From: Bacteroidota bacterium
GTDB lineage: Bacteria; Bacteroidota; Bacteroidia; NS11-12g; UBA9320
DNA length: 64,000 bases
Direction of reading: 5' to 3'
NCBI GenBank assembly: GCA_024679565.1
Contig: JAIBDD010000011.1
Span: forward strand, 1 to 64,000
Position numbers and translations under genes: made by a program
Notes under the pieces: generated by a model
Told to the model about the DNA's origin: nothing
What the model saw: the letters and a program-made list of their open reading frames with translations, nothing else
The model's database searches: none
Shown here: one piece after another, positions 1-9,776 of the stretch
Numbering within the stretch: position 1 is the stretch's first letter
Layout: every line of letters begins with the position of its first letter

Positions 1-455
<455 letters not shown>

Positions 456-547
456 TTTTTTATAATTTATTTACTTTCAATTTTTGTCATTGTTTTCCAT
501 TAGGGAAACAAAGAACTTTATGATATTAACCGCATAAGCGGAAAGAC

Positions 548-664
548 TTTTAGGTGATTATATCGAGGGTGTACACCTCTTCCCTTTTCGAACAGAGAAG
601 TTAAGCCCCTCAGAGCCGATGATACTTGGGTAAAACCTGGGAAAGTAGGACATTGCCGCTATGT
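548..664 (+). rRNA. rrf: 5S ribosomal RNA
   Basis: The conserved 5S core CGAACAGAGAAGTTAAGCCC lies at 589-608. The 5' segment GGTGAT (553-558) can pair with ATTGCC (652-657) to form the terminal helix, allowing two G-U pairs. The ends are estimated from that helix. The gene is the last member of the 23S-5S part of an rRNA operon and is followed within 10 bases by a strong terminator. Confidence 0.93.
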
Positions 665-668
665 TTAA

Positions 669-706
669 GAACCCATTTTGCTACTGCAGAATGGGTTTCT
701 TTTTTT
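669..706 (+). terminator. Rho-independent terminator of the rRNA operon
   Basis: A 12-bp stem (670-681 with 686-697, one G-U pair) closes a four-base loop and is followed by a T run at 698-706. It directly follows the 5S gene. Confidence 0.9.
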
Positions 707-729
707 ATACGAATATTTCCCGTGTAATA

Positions 730-737
730 TATCTTTG
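730..737 (+). promoter_or_regulatory. -7 promoter box for uvrC
   Basis: TATCTTTG matches the Bacteroidota -7 consensus TAnnTTTG exactly and ends 14 bases before the GTG start of uvrC, giving a very short leader. No clear -33 TTG is seen at the expected spacing. It lies just after the rRNA terminator, so uvrC starts its own transcription unit. Confidence 0.7.
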
Positions 738-751
738 TCCAAATACAAAAA

Positions 752-2533
752 GTGGACATCAAAGAGACCCTAAAAATTTTACCGACCAATCCTGGTATCT
801 ATAAATACTTCGATAAGACGGATAAGATTATTTATGTTGGCAAAGCCAAAAATCTAAAGAAAAGGGTAGGCTCTTATTTTCATAAAAATCACGACAACAA
901 CAAAACTAAAGTGCTCGTTTCTCGCATTGATCGCATTGAATATGTGGTAGTGGATAATGAAACAGATGCGCTGCTATTAGAGAACAACCTTATAAAAGAG
1001 CATCAACCACGTTACAACATGATGCTCAAAGATGATCGGTCTTTTCCATTGATTCGTATTACCAATGAGCGATTTCCACGAGTATTTGCCATGAGAAATC
1101 CGAAGTATGATGGTTCCAAATATTTCGGCCCATATACCTCTGCACGTTCTATGCACATAGTACTTGATTTAATAAAGTCCTTGTACCCGCTGCGTAATTG
1201 CAATTACAATTTATCTGAAGAAAACATTCAGGCCAATAAATTTAGAGCATGCCTTGAATACCAATTGGGTAATTGTAAAGCACCATGTGTTGGCAAAGAA
1301 ACAGAAGTGGAGTACCTCGAATCGATTGCTAACGTCAAGCACATTTTGAATGGAAACTTCTCTCATGTTAAACAGCATTTAAGAAGGGAGATGAAACTGG
1401 CCTCTGAGTCTCTTGAATTCGAAAAAGCCAATAATTTTAAGGAGAAGTTAGCACTGCTTGACATGTTCAAAACCAAGTCTACAGTGGTAAGCCATACTAT
1501 CACCAATGTAGATGTTTTTTCGGGTGTACTTACTGAAAAAAGTGCCTTCATGAATTACTTGAAGGTAATTAACGGTATGGTTGTTCGTGCGAAGTCAGTA
1601 GAATACAAATTGAAAATGGCGGAGTCACTACAAGACGTGCTTGAGTCGGCTATTCCAAAGATTCGACACTTGTACGAAAGCAATAGCAAAGAGTTGATTC
1701 TCCCAATTCAAATGGATGCTTTTGAATCTATAAAAGTTACTGTTCCGCAAAAGGGAGACAAGAAGAAATTGTTGGATTTGTCTCTTCGAAATGCGCTTTT
1801 ATACAAAAAGCAAAAGTTGGATCAGTATGAAAAGTTGAACCCGTCGCATCGTTCAGACAGACTAATGCAGCAAATGAAGTCTGACTTAAGACTTAAAGAA
1901 GAACCGAGACACATTGAGTGCTTTGATAATTCAAATTTGCAAGGGTCTAACCCTGTTTCTGCTTGTGTGGTGTTCAAAGACGGGAAACCTTCCAAAAAGG
2001 ATTATCGCCATTTTAATATTAAAACCGTGATAGGGCCTAACGATTTTGATAGTATGAAGGAAGTTGTGTCACGGCGATATTCAAGATTGGTCAAAGAAAA
2101 CAAACCCTTACCACAGCTTATCATTATCGACGGGGGTAAAGGCCAATTAAGTGCAACGGTTGCTACACTACAAGAGCTAGATTTATATGGTAAGATTGCT
2201 GTTGTAGGAATTGCCAAACGATTAGAAGAGATTTATTACCCAGGTGATAGCTTGCCTATGTATATCGATAAAACTTCAGAAACGTTGAAAGTAATTCAGC
2301 GATTAAGAGATGAAGCGCACCGTTTTGGCATTACCCATCACCGAAATAAAAGGTCAAAGGAGTTAACACACTCAGAGCTTAATAATATAGATGGGGTAGG
2401 GCCGAAGACAATTGATTTGCTTTTAAAGAAATTTAGATCCGTAAAAAAAATTAAATCTGCTTCTGAGTCTGCATTGACTGGAGTGATAGGTCCTGATAAA
2501 GCGCGTAAAATGATAGAATATTTTGGTTCATGA
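752..2533 (+). CDS. uvrC: UvrABC nucleotide excision repair nuclease subunit C
   Basis: UvrC makes both incisions around bulky DNA lesions after UvrAB loading. The 593-residue protein has the full family architecture: an N-terminal GIY-YIG nuclease (PGIYKY near residue 14 and IIYVGKAKNLKKRV near 26), a UVR UvrB-binding segment around 200-240, the RNase H-like C-terminal nuclease (IECFDNSN, then IIDGGKGQL near residue 460) and tandem helix-hairpin-helix motifs at the end (LNNIDGVGPKTIDLL). The start is GTG at 752, placed 14 bases after a TAnnTTTG box. The 3' end overlaps the next gene by four bases (ATGA), so the two are probably cotranscribed and translationally coupled. Confidence 0.97.
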   Translation: MDIKETLKILPTNPGIYKYFDKTDKIIYVGKAKNLKKRVGSYFHKNHDNNKTKVLVSRIDRIEYVVVDNETDALLLENNLIKEHQPRYNMMLKDDRSFPLIRITNERFPRVFAMRNPKYDGSKYFGPYTSARSMHIVLDLIKSLYPLRNCNYNLSEENIQANKFRACLEYQLGNCKAPCVGKETEVEYLESIANVKHILNGNFSHVKQHLRREMKLASESLEFEKANNFKEKLALLDMFKTKSTVVSHTITNVDVFSGVLTEKSAFMNYLKVINGMVVRAKSVEYKLKMAESLQDVLESAIPKIRHLYESNSKELILPIQMDAFESIKVTVPQKGDKKKLLDLSLRNALLYKKQKLDQYEKLNPSHRSDRLMQQMKSDLRLKEEPRHIECFDNSNLQGSNPVSACVVFKDGKPSKKDYRHFNIKTVIGPNDFDSMKEVVSRRYSRLVKENKPLPQLIIIDGGKGQLSATVATLQELDLYGKIAVVGIAKRLEEIYYPGDSLPMYIDKTSETLKVIQRLRDEAHRFGITHHRNKRSKELTHSELNNIDGVGPKTIDLLLKKFRSVKKIKSASESALTGVIGPDKARKMIEYFGS

Positions 2534-3810
2534 TTGTTGATAGTCATTCGATAAATACGATTAGGAATAATTTAGAAATCATGGCAAACAATTATGACCA
2601 TGTCTTTTGGTTGGATTCATGCAACCAAGCAAATCCCTATGGAATTGGAGAATATGCCCTATTGGTGGGATTAGGGGCTAAAAGCGAGCTAGAATTAACT
2701 CCTATTGATTTTAGTTGGGGGGCAGTTCAGGAATTTATTCAATCAACCGAATGGCGGTTTTTTGGATTGTCGTATGAATTAAAGTCTAAAACGAATCAAC
2801 TAGAGAGTTCAAACCCGTCGCCTTTTACATGGCCTTTACTAAGTATGGTCGAACCAGAAATCGTTGTAGCTATAAAACGTACCGGGGAAATTCAACTGTC
2901 TGGAATAAGTTTAGTGACGTTAACGCACCCATTGAGTATTGAGGTGCCAACCGATACGTCTGTAACGTATGATGATATCAAGTCGTCCATGACGAAGGCA
3001 GAACACCAAGAAAAGGTGCTGCAAATTAAGAAGGAGATCGCCGCTGGTAACATGTATGAAATGAATCTATGCATGAGCCATGAGCTGGATAATTTTCATT
3101 GCAATAACCCGTTTCAACTTTATCAGCAATTAATACATGCTTCTCCAACGCCTTTCTCATCATACGTAAAGCTAAAAGAGAAACATGTGCTTTGTGCCAG
3201 TCCTGAGCGGTACTTGTCTGTACAAGAAAATACGTTGTTCGCCCAACCGATAAAAGGGACATCTAAGCGCTTCCAAGACGAAAACAAAGATGCAGCAAGT
3301 AGGCTGCACTTGGCTAATTCAATTAAAGAACGTGCCGAACATATTATGATTGTCGATCTAGTACGCAATGACTTAAGCAAGTTGTGTGTGGCAGGATCTG
3401 TGCGTGTTGAAGAACTATTTGGTATTTATGGTTACAAGCATGTCAATCAAATGATATCAACTATATCGGGTCAACTATCAGACTCATTCAATTTTGTTGA
3501 CACCTTAATGGCAACGTATCCTATGGGCAGCATGACAGGTGCACCAAAATATATTGTTTTGAAATTTATTGAAGCGTTAGAGACATCAGCAAGGGGATGG
3601 TATAGTGGTTCGATAGGATACATGGAACCCAATGGGAATATGGATTCAAACGTTGTGATTAGAACCTTATTGTATGACGGGAAACAGCAAAGTGCCTCGT
3701 ATTCAGTTGGTGGCGCTATAACCTTTGACAGCGACCCTGAACAAGAATATGAAGAGTGTTTACTGAAGTCAAAGGCAATTAGGTTGTTGCTAGATGCTAA
3801 TTTACGTTAG
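2530..3810 (+). CDS. pabB: Chorismate-binding enzyme, PabB-like aminodeoxychorismate synthase component I
   Basis: This 426-residue protein belongs to the anthranilate/aminodeoxychorismate synthase component I family, which aminates chorismate using ammonia from a glutaminase partner. Family motifs visible in order are QPIKGTSKR, the [14 protein letters not shown] block, and [10 protein letters not shown] near the C-terminus. It lacks the long N-terminal extension of TrpE and stands apart from trp genes, so PabB (folate pathway) is the better reading; the glutaminase subunit is not in this window. It starts inside the uvrC stop (ATGA overlap) and converges on a histidine kinase gene, overlapping its 3' end by 14 bases. 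Assignment as PabB rather than another chorismate enzyme is inference. Confidence 0.85.
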   Translation: MIVDSHSINTIRNNLEIMANNYDHVFWLDSCNQANPYGIGEYALLVGLGAKSELELTPIDFSWGAVQEFIQSTEWRFFGLSYELKSKTNQLESSNPSPFTWPLLSMVEPEIVVAIKRTGEIQLSGISLVTLTHPLSIEVPTDTSVTYDDIKSSMTKAEHQEKVLQIKKEIAAGNMYEMNLCMSHELDNFHCNNPFQLYQQLIHASPTPFSSYVKLKEKHVLCASPERYLSVQENTLFAQPIKGTSKRFQDENKDAASRLHLANSIKERAEHIMIVDLVRNDLSKLCVAGSVRVEELFGIYGYKHVNQMISTISGQLSDSFNFVDTLMATYPMGSMTGAPKYIVLKFIEALETSARGWYSGSIGYMEPNGNMDSNVVIRTLLYDGKQQSASYSVGGAITFDSDPEQEYEECLLKSKAIRLLLDANLR

Positions 3811-6334
3811 TGGCCTTTTCTTCATTTATCTTAGCACCATAGCTGCTTAGCAAAATGTGCAAATCTTCAGCCTTGTATGGCTTACCTAAAAAGTCGTCCA
3901 TTCCAGAACTCATGTAAAACTCTTTGCTACTTTCTGTAGCATCGGCAGTAAGCGCAATGATAGGAGGTCGCTCATTACCATATTTTTCTATGATTTCTTT
4001 GGTAGTTGTTAGTCCGTCTTTTTCCGGCATTTGAATATCCATAAGGATTATGTCTACTGGATTGTTTTCCATCAAGTCCAGCACTTCAACACCATTTTCG
4101 GCGTGCAAGAATTGATCATAGCCAAATTTATTCAACAATTTCTCAATCAACATTTTATTGAACATATTGTCTTCAGCTACCAAAATATTAAGTGGGAACT
4201 TCTCGTTGATTTTTTCTTCGACATTTAATGGATTCTTGCGTTGCTTAGCATTAACAGGTTGCTCAGATAACGCTTCTTTAGCGCTAGGGATTTTACCGTC
4301 AATTGTAAAGAAGAAGGTCGTTCCTTTTCCTTTTTCAGAGGTCAAACCAATTTGACCACCCATTAACTCCACAAGTTTCTTCGAAATACTTAAGCCCAAA
4401 CCAATGCCACCATATTTTCGTGAAGTTGTATTGTCTTCCTGTTCGAAAGCGTCAAAAATGGTTTGTTGCTTTTTTGGGGATATCCCAATTCCATCATCAC
4501 TGACTGCGAATTTTAATTTCGCATTTTGCTCACTCAAGCTCGTTGAACGTAACATTTCTTCTAAATCAACTACAATCTTAATAGTGCCATCTTTTGTGAA
4601 CTTAACTGCGTTGCTGACTAAATTGATGAGGACCTGGCGAATACGTAAAATATCACCTTTGAAGTACTTAATATTAGATTCTTTAATCTCGTGCTGAATA
4701 ACATTATTCTTCTCTTTGGCTTGTTTTGAGAACACGGTAATCACTTCCTCAATCAGTTGTTCTAGGTCAATAAGTTTTGACTCTAAATTCATCTTGCCGG
4801 CTTCGATCTTTGAAAAGTCTAATATGTCATTTAGAATAACCAGCAAGTTTTGACTACTTGTTTCAATGGTTTCTACGTATTTCTCTTGTTCCTTATCCAG
4901 TTTTGAGTACAGCAATAATGCAGCCATACCCATTATGCCATTCATAGGTGTTCTAATTTCATGACTGGTCACAGCTAAGAAGTTTGATTTGGCCCTAAGG
5001 CCTGATTCAGCTTGCCTTTTTGCTTCATCAAGTATGGCATTCATTTTCCTTAACTCATCGTTTTGTTCGTGAATTATGGAATTTCTTTCCACTAACTTTT
5101 TGTTTGTGCCCCTTTTGATTTGAAGTTGTGTCCACATCAATCCAATCACGGTTAAAAGAAGCAAGACCGCTATCGCCGACCCATATTTTAAAAAAGTAGT
5201 GAATCGATTATCTTTCTTTAGTAAGGCATCGTCCTTTGCGTTCAACTCGTTTTGAATTTCACGCATACTGTGGTCCTTAGCTTTTTTAATGCTCAGGTAT
5301 GTTTTATATATAATGCCTATGTCCATCTCCGCACGAAGGCTAGTGATTTCTTTTTCGATGTTGAAAGCATTTTGCAAATCGCCTTTTGCTTTGTACACCT
5401 GTTTTTGAAGTTGAAGACATTTTAATTTATTCACTATATCACCTGAAGCGCTTGTCTCTCGCTTGATAACAGCCAAGTTTCTCAAAGCTTCGTTGACAGA
5501 CCCTTGCTTTAAGCGTGCCTCGGTGTTTTGTAAAGCAAGAATCGTTGCAATTTCTTTGGAAATGGTTAACTCGGTTGCTACGCGCTGATACTTACTCGCC
5601 AAGGCATAATTTTTTAACCTCAGATTAAGCTGGCTTAATAACGTGTAGTCACGAGCTAACGGTAATTTGTGGTTAAGACTTTTGTTGATATTTATGGATT
5701 GAAGCAAGGACAATTGTGCACGTTGTAATTCGCTAGATTGGTAATAATACTGGGCCATCAAATGATAAAGTCTAGCATGTGTAGCAGTTCCTTCTGTCCC
5801 TAGTTTGGTAAGTGCGCCAGATGCATTTATTAAAAACTGTGGAGACATGTTTACTTCCTCACCTATAAGCATGGCATTCCCAATGGCTAAGTTAATTTCA
5901 GCAAAAGCCACTGACGGATTTTTAACGATATCAAGTGCAGAATTATATTGCTCAAGAGCTGCGATTATTTTGCCCTGTCTTAGCACTGCGTTGCCGAAGG
6001 CTAGTCGTGTTTTATATCTTTCTTCATTGCTGCCAGTTATTTTAGAACAAGAGTTTATCTCATTGAGTATGCTGTCCGTATTGATAGAAATATCTCCAAG
6101 ATGTTGATTTACCTCTATTTGATTCAATAAGGCAAGTGACCAAGCAGATTTACATTTGGCTGAATTGGCAATTGCGGTATTTGTTACTTCGAGAGCCGAA
6201 TTGAATTGCGAATTAGTAAGCAATGAGTCATAATTGACTGATGCAGGTGCCGAAATTTTAGCGTACGTGTTGAGGTGTGGGGAAATGATCCAAACGAGTA
6301 AGCAAAGACGTCTTATTAGCTTGAGCACGGTCAT
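3797..6334 (-). CDS. Hybrid sensor histidine kinase with TPR sensor region and receiver domain
   Basis: The 845-residue protein has an N-terminal hydrophobic signal-like segment (residues 8-18), a long helical TPR-like region (about 30-370, probably periplasmic), one membrane segment near 382-402, a coiled linker, a HisKA domain with the phospho-accepting His458 in [13 protein letters not shown], an HATPase domain with N, G1 and G2 boxes ([23 protein letters not shown]) and a C-terminal receiver domain with acidic EDN and Asp766 in LMDIQMP. All phosphorelay residues appear intact. No output regulator is adjacent, so its target is unknown. It is divergent from the oxygenase gene at 6476 and its 3' end overlaps pabB antisense by 14 bases. 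The sensed signal cannot be read from sequence. Confidence 0.92.
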   Translation of the reverse strand: MTVLKLIRRLCLLVWIISPHLNTYAKISAPASVNYDSLLTNSQFNSALEVTNTAIANSAKCKSAWSLALLNQIEVNQHLGDISINTDSILNEINSCSKITGSNEERYKTRLAFGNAVLRQGKIIAALEQYNSALDIVKNPSVAFAEINLAIGNAMLIGEEVNMSPQFLINASGALTKLGTEGTATHARLYHLMAQYYYQSSELQRAQLSLLQSININKSLNHKLPLARDYTLLSQLNLRLKNYALASKYQRVATELTISKEIATILALQNTEARLKQGSVNEALRNLAVIKRETSASGDIVNKLKCLQLQKQVYKAKGDLQNAFNIEKEITSLRAEMDIGIIYKTYLSIKKAKDHSMREIQNELNAKDDALLKKDNRFTTFLKYGSAIAVLLLLTVIGLMWTQLQIKRGTNKKLVERNSIIHEQNDELRKMNAILDEAKRQAESGLRAKSNFLAVTSHEIRTPMNGIMGMAALLLYSKLDKEQEKYVETIETSSQNLLVILNDILDFSKIEAGKMNLESKLIDLEQLIEEVITVFSKQAKEKNNVIQHEIKESNIKYFKGDILRIRQVLINLVSNAVKFTKDGTIKIVVDLEEMLRSTSLSEQNAKLKFAVSDDGIGISPKKQQTIFDAFEQEDNTTSRKYGGIGLGLSISKKLVELMGGQIGLTSEKGKGTTFFFTIDGKIPSAKEALSEQPVNAKQRKNPLNVEEKINEKFPLNILVAEDNMFNKMLIEKLLNKFGYDQFLHAENGVEVLDLMENNPVDIILMDIQMPEKDGLTTTKEIIEKYGNERPPIIALTADATESSKEFYMSSGMDDFLGKPYKAEDLHILLSSYGAKINEEKATNVN

Positions 6335-6475
6335 AGTTGTAATAGTAATTGGGCGTTACCCCGAGTAATTTTCGTTCAAAGTAGTAAGCAAATATCGGTA
6401 TTTAAAGTTAATTTAGCAAGGTGTTTGTGTTTTAAGACACTGCAAGTCAGCTACTTTGATAATTGAAATAATAAA

Positions 6476-7438
6476 ATGTCGATAATACCATCTTTAGATT
6501 TAAATCTGTTTGTAAAAGGGACTCCTGATGAAAAGGCTCAGTTTGTTGATGCGCTCGGAAAGGCCTACGAGGATACTGGTTTCGCTGCGATTAAAAATCA
6601 CCTGCTTTCAGAGGCCCTCGAAACGCAGCTTTATGAAGCTTCTAAACAGTTTTTTGGCCTTCCAATTGATACAAAGTTAAAATATGCCGATGAGGCACTT
6701 GCTGGCCAACGGGGTTATACAGGTTGGGGAAAGGAGCATGCGAAAGGAAAGAATGTGGGCGACTTAAAAGAGTTCTGGCATTTCGGACAATATGTGCCTG
6801 ATAATCTAAAATCTAAGTTTGACTATTTTGACAATATTACTGTTGAAGAATTAGAAGATTTCAATTCTATCGGCGAACAGGCCTTCAAAGCATTGGAGGA
6901 AACAGGCAAGTACATGTTAAGGGCGATGGCGCTTTATTTAGGAATTGATGAGTTTTATTTTGATAGTGAAATTCAATATGGAAACAGCATTTTAAGGCCT
7001 ATCCATTACCCACCTATCATTGAAGAACCACCCGTAGGTGCGGTGCGCGCTGGGGAACATGAGGATATTAATCTGATTACGTTACTGATGGGCGCAAGCG
7101 CTGGGGGATTAGAAGTATTAACAAAAGATCAAAAATGGGTTGGCGTAACGTCGTTAAAGGAACATCTAGTAGTTAATGTTGGAGACATGCTTCAAAGATT
7201 GACCAACAATAAATTCAAGTCAACAACGCATCGTGTGGTTAACCCGCCACGATCGGAGTGGTCGTCGCCAAGGTATTCTATTCCATTTTTCTTGCATCCC
7301 AAAAGCAGTACGCGATTAGATTGTTTGGCGTCATGCATTGATTCAAATCATCCCAAACAATATGATGATATTTCTGCAGGAGAATATTTGAGAGAAAGAC
7401 TATTGGAAATCGGACTACTTAATAATGATTCTAAATAA
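6476..7438 (+). CDS. 2-oxoglutarate/Fe(II)-dependent oxygenase, isopenicillin N synthase-like
   Basis: The 320-residue protein has the N-terminal DIOX_N segment of non-haem dioxygenases followed by the 2OG-FeII core. The iron triad is visible as His195 and Asp197 (EHEDIN) and His252 (STTHRVV), and the 2-oxoglutarate-binding pair as Arg266-Tyr-Ser268 (RYSIPFF). The family oxidises small molecules such as amino acid-derived compounds, but the substrate here cannot be inferred. It stands alone, divergent from the histidine kinase and followed by an intergenic transcription unit at 7481. A near-match promoter TAC-TTTG lies about 30 bases upstream with one base missing from the consensus spacing. 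Confidence 0.9.
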   Translation: MSIIPSLDLNLFVKGTPDEKAQFVDALGKAYEDTGFAAIKNHLLSEALETQLYEASKQFFGLPIDTKLKYADEALAGQRGYTGWGKEHAKGKNVGDLKEFWHFGQYVPDNLKSKFDYFDNITVEELEDFNSIGEQAFKALEETGKYMLRAMALYLGIDEFYFDSEIQYGNSILRPIHYPPIIEEPPVGAVRAGEHEDINLITLLMGASAGGLEVLTKDQKWVGVTSLKEHLVVNVGDMLQRLTNNKFKSTTHRVVNPPRSEWSSPRYSIPFFLHPKSSTRLDCLASCIDSNHPKQYDDISAGEYLRERLLEIGLLNNDSK

Positions 7439-7480
7439 TTAGGATTATTGTCATAATTCCCATAATTAGATAAAAAAGTC

Positions 7481-7488
7481 TATATTTG
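7481..7488 (+). promoter_or_regulatory. -7 promoter box of an intergenic transcript
   Basis: TATATTTG matches TAnnTTTG exactly. It would start transcription near 7494, a few bases before a 15-codon ORF, in a region with no conventional gene on the plus strand. A -33 TTG at standard spacing is not seen. Confidence 0.5.
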
Positions 7489-7493
7489 AATTA

Positions 7494-7683
7494 TTAAATG
7501 CGAACAGCAGTGATTGTAATCGTATTTTTTGAAGGCTTGTGTTAATGCCAACCCGTATAAGACTTATTTCTCATATGGATATTACTACTACTACTTTGAC
7601 CTATAGCACACACTTTCATAAAGACTTTTAACGTAAGACACTATCGGATTGGCATGAAAGGGAGGTTTCGCCTCCTTTTTTTT
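7494..7683 (+). ncRNA. Putative orphan leader/attenuator-like RNA with two mini-ORFs
   Basis: A TAnnTTTG box, a transcribed region of about 190 bases and a strong terminator form a complete unit. It holds ATG ORF 7498-7545 (MRTAVIVIVFFEGLC, rich in Val and Ile codons) and ATG ORF 7575-7631 (MDITTTTLTYSTHFHKDF, four consecutive ACT Thr codons). A long-range stem can form between 7545-7555 and 7645-7655 (ten pairs, one mismatch) and encloses the second ORF. Codon runs of this kind are typical of leader peptides that control amino acid operons, but no biosynthetic gene follows: the next gene, rluD, lies on the opposite strand. It could instead be a standalone small RNA. Function is inference. 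Confidence 0.4.
7657..7683 (+). terminator. Rho-independent terminator of the intergenic transcript
   Basis: GGAGG and CCTCC arms with a TTTCG loop, extended by A-T pairs, are followed by eight T residues. On the opposite strand the tail after the stem is only CTTTC, so the signal is oriented for plus-strand transcription, although it also lies directly after the rluD stop. Confidence 0.85.
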
Positions 7684-8701
7684 ATGTCTTGTTGAAATCG
7701 TAGGTTCCGCTCACATCTCGCCATTTTTGAATAACCTGGGCCATGTCGTCAGGTAATTCACTTTCAAAAAACATTGTTTCATTTGTTTTAGGATGAACAA
7801 AGCCTAACGTTTTGGCATGGAGGGCCTGTCTAGGTAATTTACTAAAGCAATTTTCTACAAATTGTTTGTACTTGCTAAAAACCACTCCTTTTCTGATTTT
7901 ATCACCACCGTATGTACTGTCTGAAAACAAGGGATGACCAATGTGTTTCATATGCACACGGATTTGATGCGTCCGTCCGGTTTCCAACTGGCATTCTACA
8001 AGAGATACATACGTAAAATCTTCAATCACTTTATAATGCGTGATCGCATGTTTACCTACTTCAGGGTCCATAGTAGTGGTAAATACTTTTCTATTTTGAT
8101 TACTCCGTGTAATATTGGTGGCAATAGTTCCCTCCTTTTCTGCAGGACTGCCCCACACCAAGGCATAGTACTTTCGAACAATCGAGTGGTCTTGGAACTG
8201 CTTCCCTAAAATTCTTGTACTAACCTCGTCTTTTGCAACAAGTAATAATCCACTTGTGTTTTTATCAATGCGGTGAACTAAAAATGGATGTCGGTCAGAC
8301 TGATGGATGTCATCACCAAGATAATGTGCCAACCCATTGCTAAGCGTACGATCATAATTGCCCACACCTGGATGAACCGTCATCCCAGCGGGTTTATTAA
8401 TGAGCAACACTTCATCGTCTTCATAAAAAATGTCGAGATTCATCTGCTGTGGAACAACCTCATATATCCGAGGTTCTTCAAATGAAATGACTTCTATTTC
8501 ATCTTGTGGGCGCACTTTGTAATTGGCCTTTACCGCTAGATTATTGACTAACACTTTGCCTTGCTCAATGGCCTGTTGAATCTTCGTTCTTGACGCATTT
8601 TCAATGCGATCTTTGATAAACCGATCAATCCGTATAGGGGATTGTTTTTTATCAGCGGTGAAGGTGAATTGGACGTGGGATGTTCTGTTTTCGGAATTCA
8701 T
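7682..8701 (-). CDS. rluD: RluD-family 23S rRNA pseudouridine synthase
   Basis: The 339-residue protein has an N-terminal S4 RNA-binding domain (about residues 22-70) and a pseudouridine synthase core with the catalytic motif HRIDKNTSGLLL, Asp146 being the nucleophile. The family isomerises uridines in helix 69 of 23S rRNA (RluD) or related sites (RluA, RluC); the S4 domain and length favour RluD or RluC. The start is the ATG at 8701; an in-frame TTG one codon upstream is less likely. It is divergent from the isomerase gene at 8763. A second, S4-less paralogue lies at 36207-36926. Confidence 0.9.
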   Translation of the reverse strand: MNSENRTSHVQFTFTADKKQSPIRIDRFIKDRIENASRTKIQQAIEQGKVLVNNLAVKANYKVRPQDEIEVISFEEPRIYEVVPQQMNLDIFYEDDEVLLINKPAGMTVHPGVGNYDRTLSNGLAHYLGDDIHQSDRHPFLVHRIDKNTSGLLLVAKDEVSTRILGKQFQDHSIVRKYYALVWGSPAEKEGTIATNITRSNQNRKVFTTTMDPEVGKHAITHYKVIEDFTYVSLVECQLETGRTHQIRVHMKHIGHPLFSDSTYGGDKIRKGVVFSKYKQFVENCFSKLPRQALHAKTLGFVHPKTNETMFFESELPDDMAQVIQKWRDVSGTYDFNKT

Positions 8702-8762
8702 CAAAGAAAAACGTACAGTTTAAGTCAAAATGTTAATTTCGCACGAATTTAGCTTATAAGAC

Positions 8763-9776
8763 ATGATAACACACGAAACTTCACTCAAAGAATTTAGTGA
8801 CCAAATAGCCTACAGTTTATCGAATTACAAACCGCATGGTTGCAAAGCAGAAAGCATTAGTAATGTGGTATTAGGAGGTTTAGGTGGATCTGGTATTGGT
8901 GCTGTTATGGCAAAGTCGTGGTTATTCGACAAAGCGACATTACCAATCGAGACGATTAATGACTACGCCCTTCCTCAGTATGTAAATGAAAAGACACTAG
9001 TCGTGTTGAACTCATATTCTGGGAACACAGAAGAAACAATAGCCATGTTTCATGACGCTAAATCGAAAGGAGCACAAATAGTATGTATAGCTTCTGGTGG
9101 TGTTATTAAAGAATTGAGTGACACAAATGGTTTGACATGCTACCCATTAAAAACTGGCTTTCAACCACGTCAAACGCTTGGCATGGGTCTGTCGTATCTT
9201 TTACTCATTTTGGGTGAGTGTTTTGGCATCGATTACGCCGAGCAATTACAAGATATTCAATCAAAACTCATAGAGAATCAAGAAAAACAAATTCTTTCAG
9301 CCAATCGGATTTTTGATTACTTCAAGTCAAGTTTAAAAAACAAGTTTGTAATACTTGCCGATCGTGCGATGTATCCGTTAGCTGTTAGGTTCGCACAACA
9401 GATAAACGAAAATGCCAAACTGGAAGCCTTTGTGCACCCTGTGCCAGAGTGTAACCATAATGTGCTTGAGTCTTATACCGACAGACTACCGACGAATTTC
9501 CTAATGCTTTACACAGAAGAAAACGTCCGTGTCGGATCTCGATTTGATTTTATTTCAGGTCATTTAGAAATGGATAACAATCGAGTATTGCCATTGGCTA
9601 TACCAGATTATGACCTTTACACCATTTTTGATGTAAACTACCGTTTGGATTGGTTTTCGGTGTTAGCTGCAAACGCATTAGACGCTGATTTGATGAACGT
9701 ACCTATACTTACCTCTTTAAAAGAATTTATGAGTGAAGTACAAGAAGTTCAAGAAGATGAGTCTGAAGAAGGCTAG
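8763..9776 (+). CDS. Bifunctional phosphoglucose/phosphomannose isomerase
   Basis: The 337-residue protein has two SIS (sugar isomerase) domains. The first carries GGLGGSGIGA near residue 38 and the phosphosugar-binding SYSGNTEET near 88; the second contains PVPECNHN, which matches the active-site Glu/His region of the archaeal-type bifunctional isomerases. It interconverts glucose-6-phosphate or mannose-6-phosphate with fructose-6-phosphate, linking glycolysis and sugar-nucleotide synthesis. A weak promoter-like TAATTTCG lies about 25 bases upstream. It converges on the T9SS gene with a four-base overlap of stop codons. Confidence 0.88.
   Translation: MITHETSLKEFSDQIAYSLSNYKPHGCKAESISNVVLGGLGGSGIGAVMAKSWLFDKATLPIETINDYALPQYVNEKTLVVLNSYSGNTEETIAMFHDAKSKGAQIVCIASGGVIKELSDTNGLTCYPLKTGFQPRQTLGMGLSYLLLILGECFGIDYAEQLQDIQSKLIENQEKQILSANRIFDYFKSSLKNKFVILADRAMYPLAVRFAQQINENAKLEAFVHPVPECNHNVLESYTDRLPTNFLMLYTEENVRVGSRFDFISGHLEMDNNRVLPLAIPDYDLYTIFDVNYRLDWFSVLAANALDADLMNVPILTSLKEFMSEVQEVQEDESEEG

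Noticed and set aside
8702-8709. TTTCTTTG box before rluD
   Set aside because: It overlaps the start region and transcription from it would begin past the ATG.
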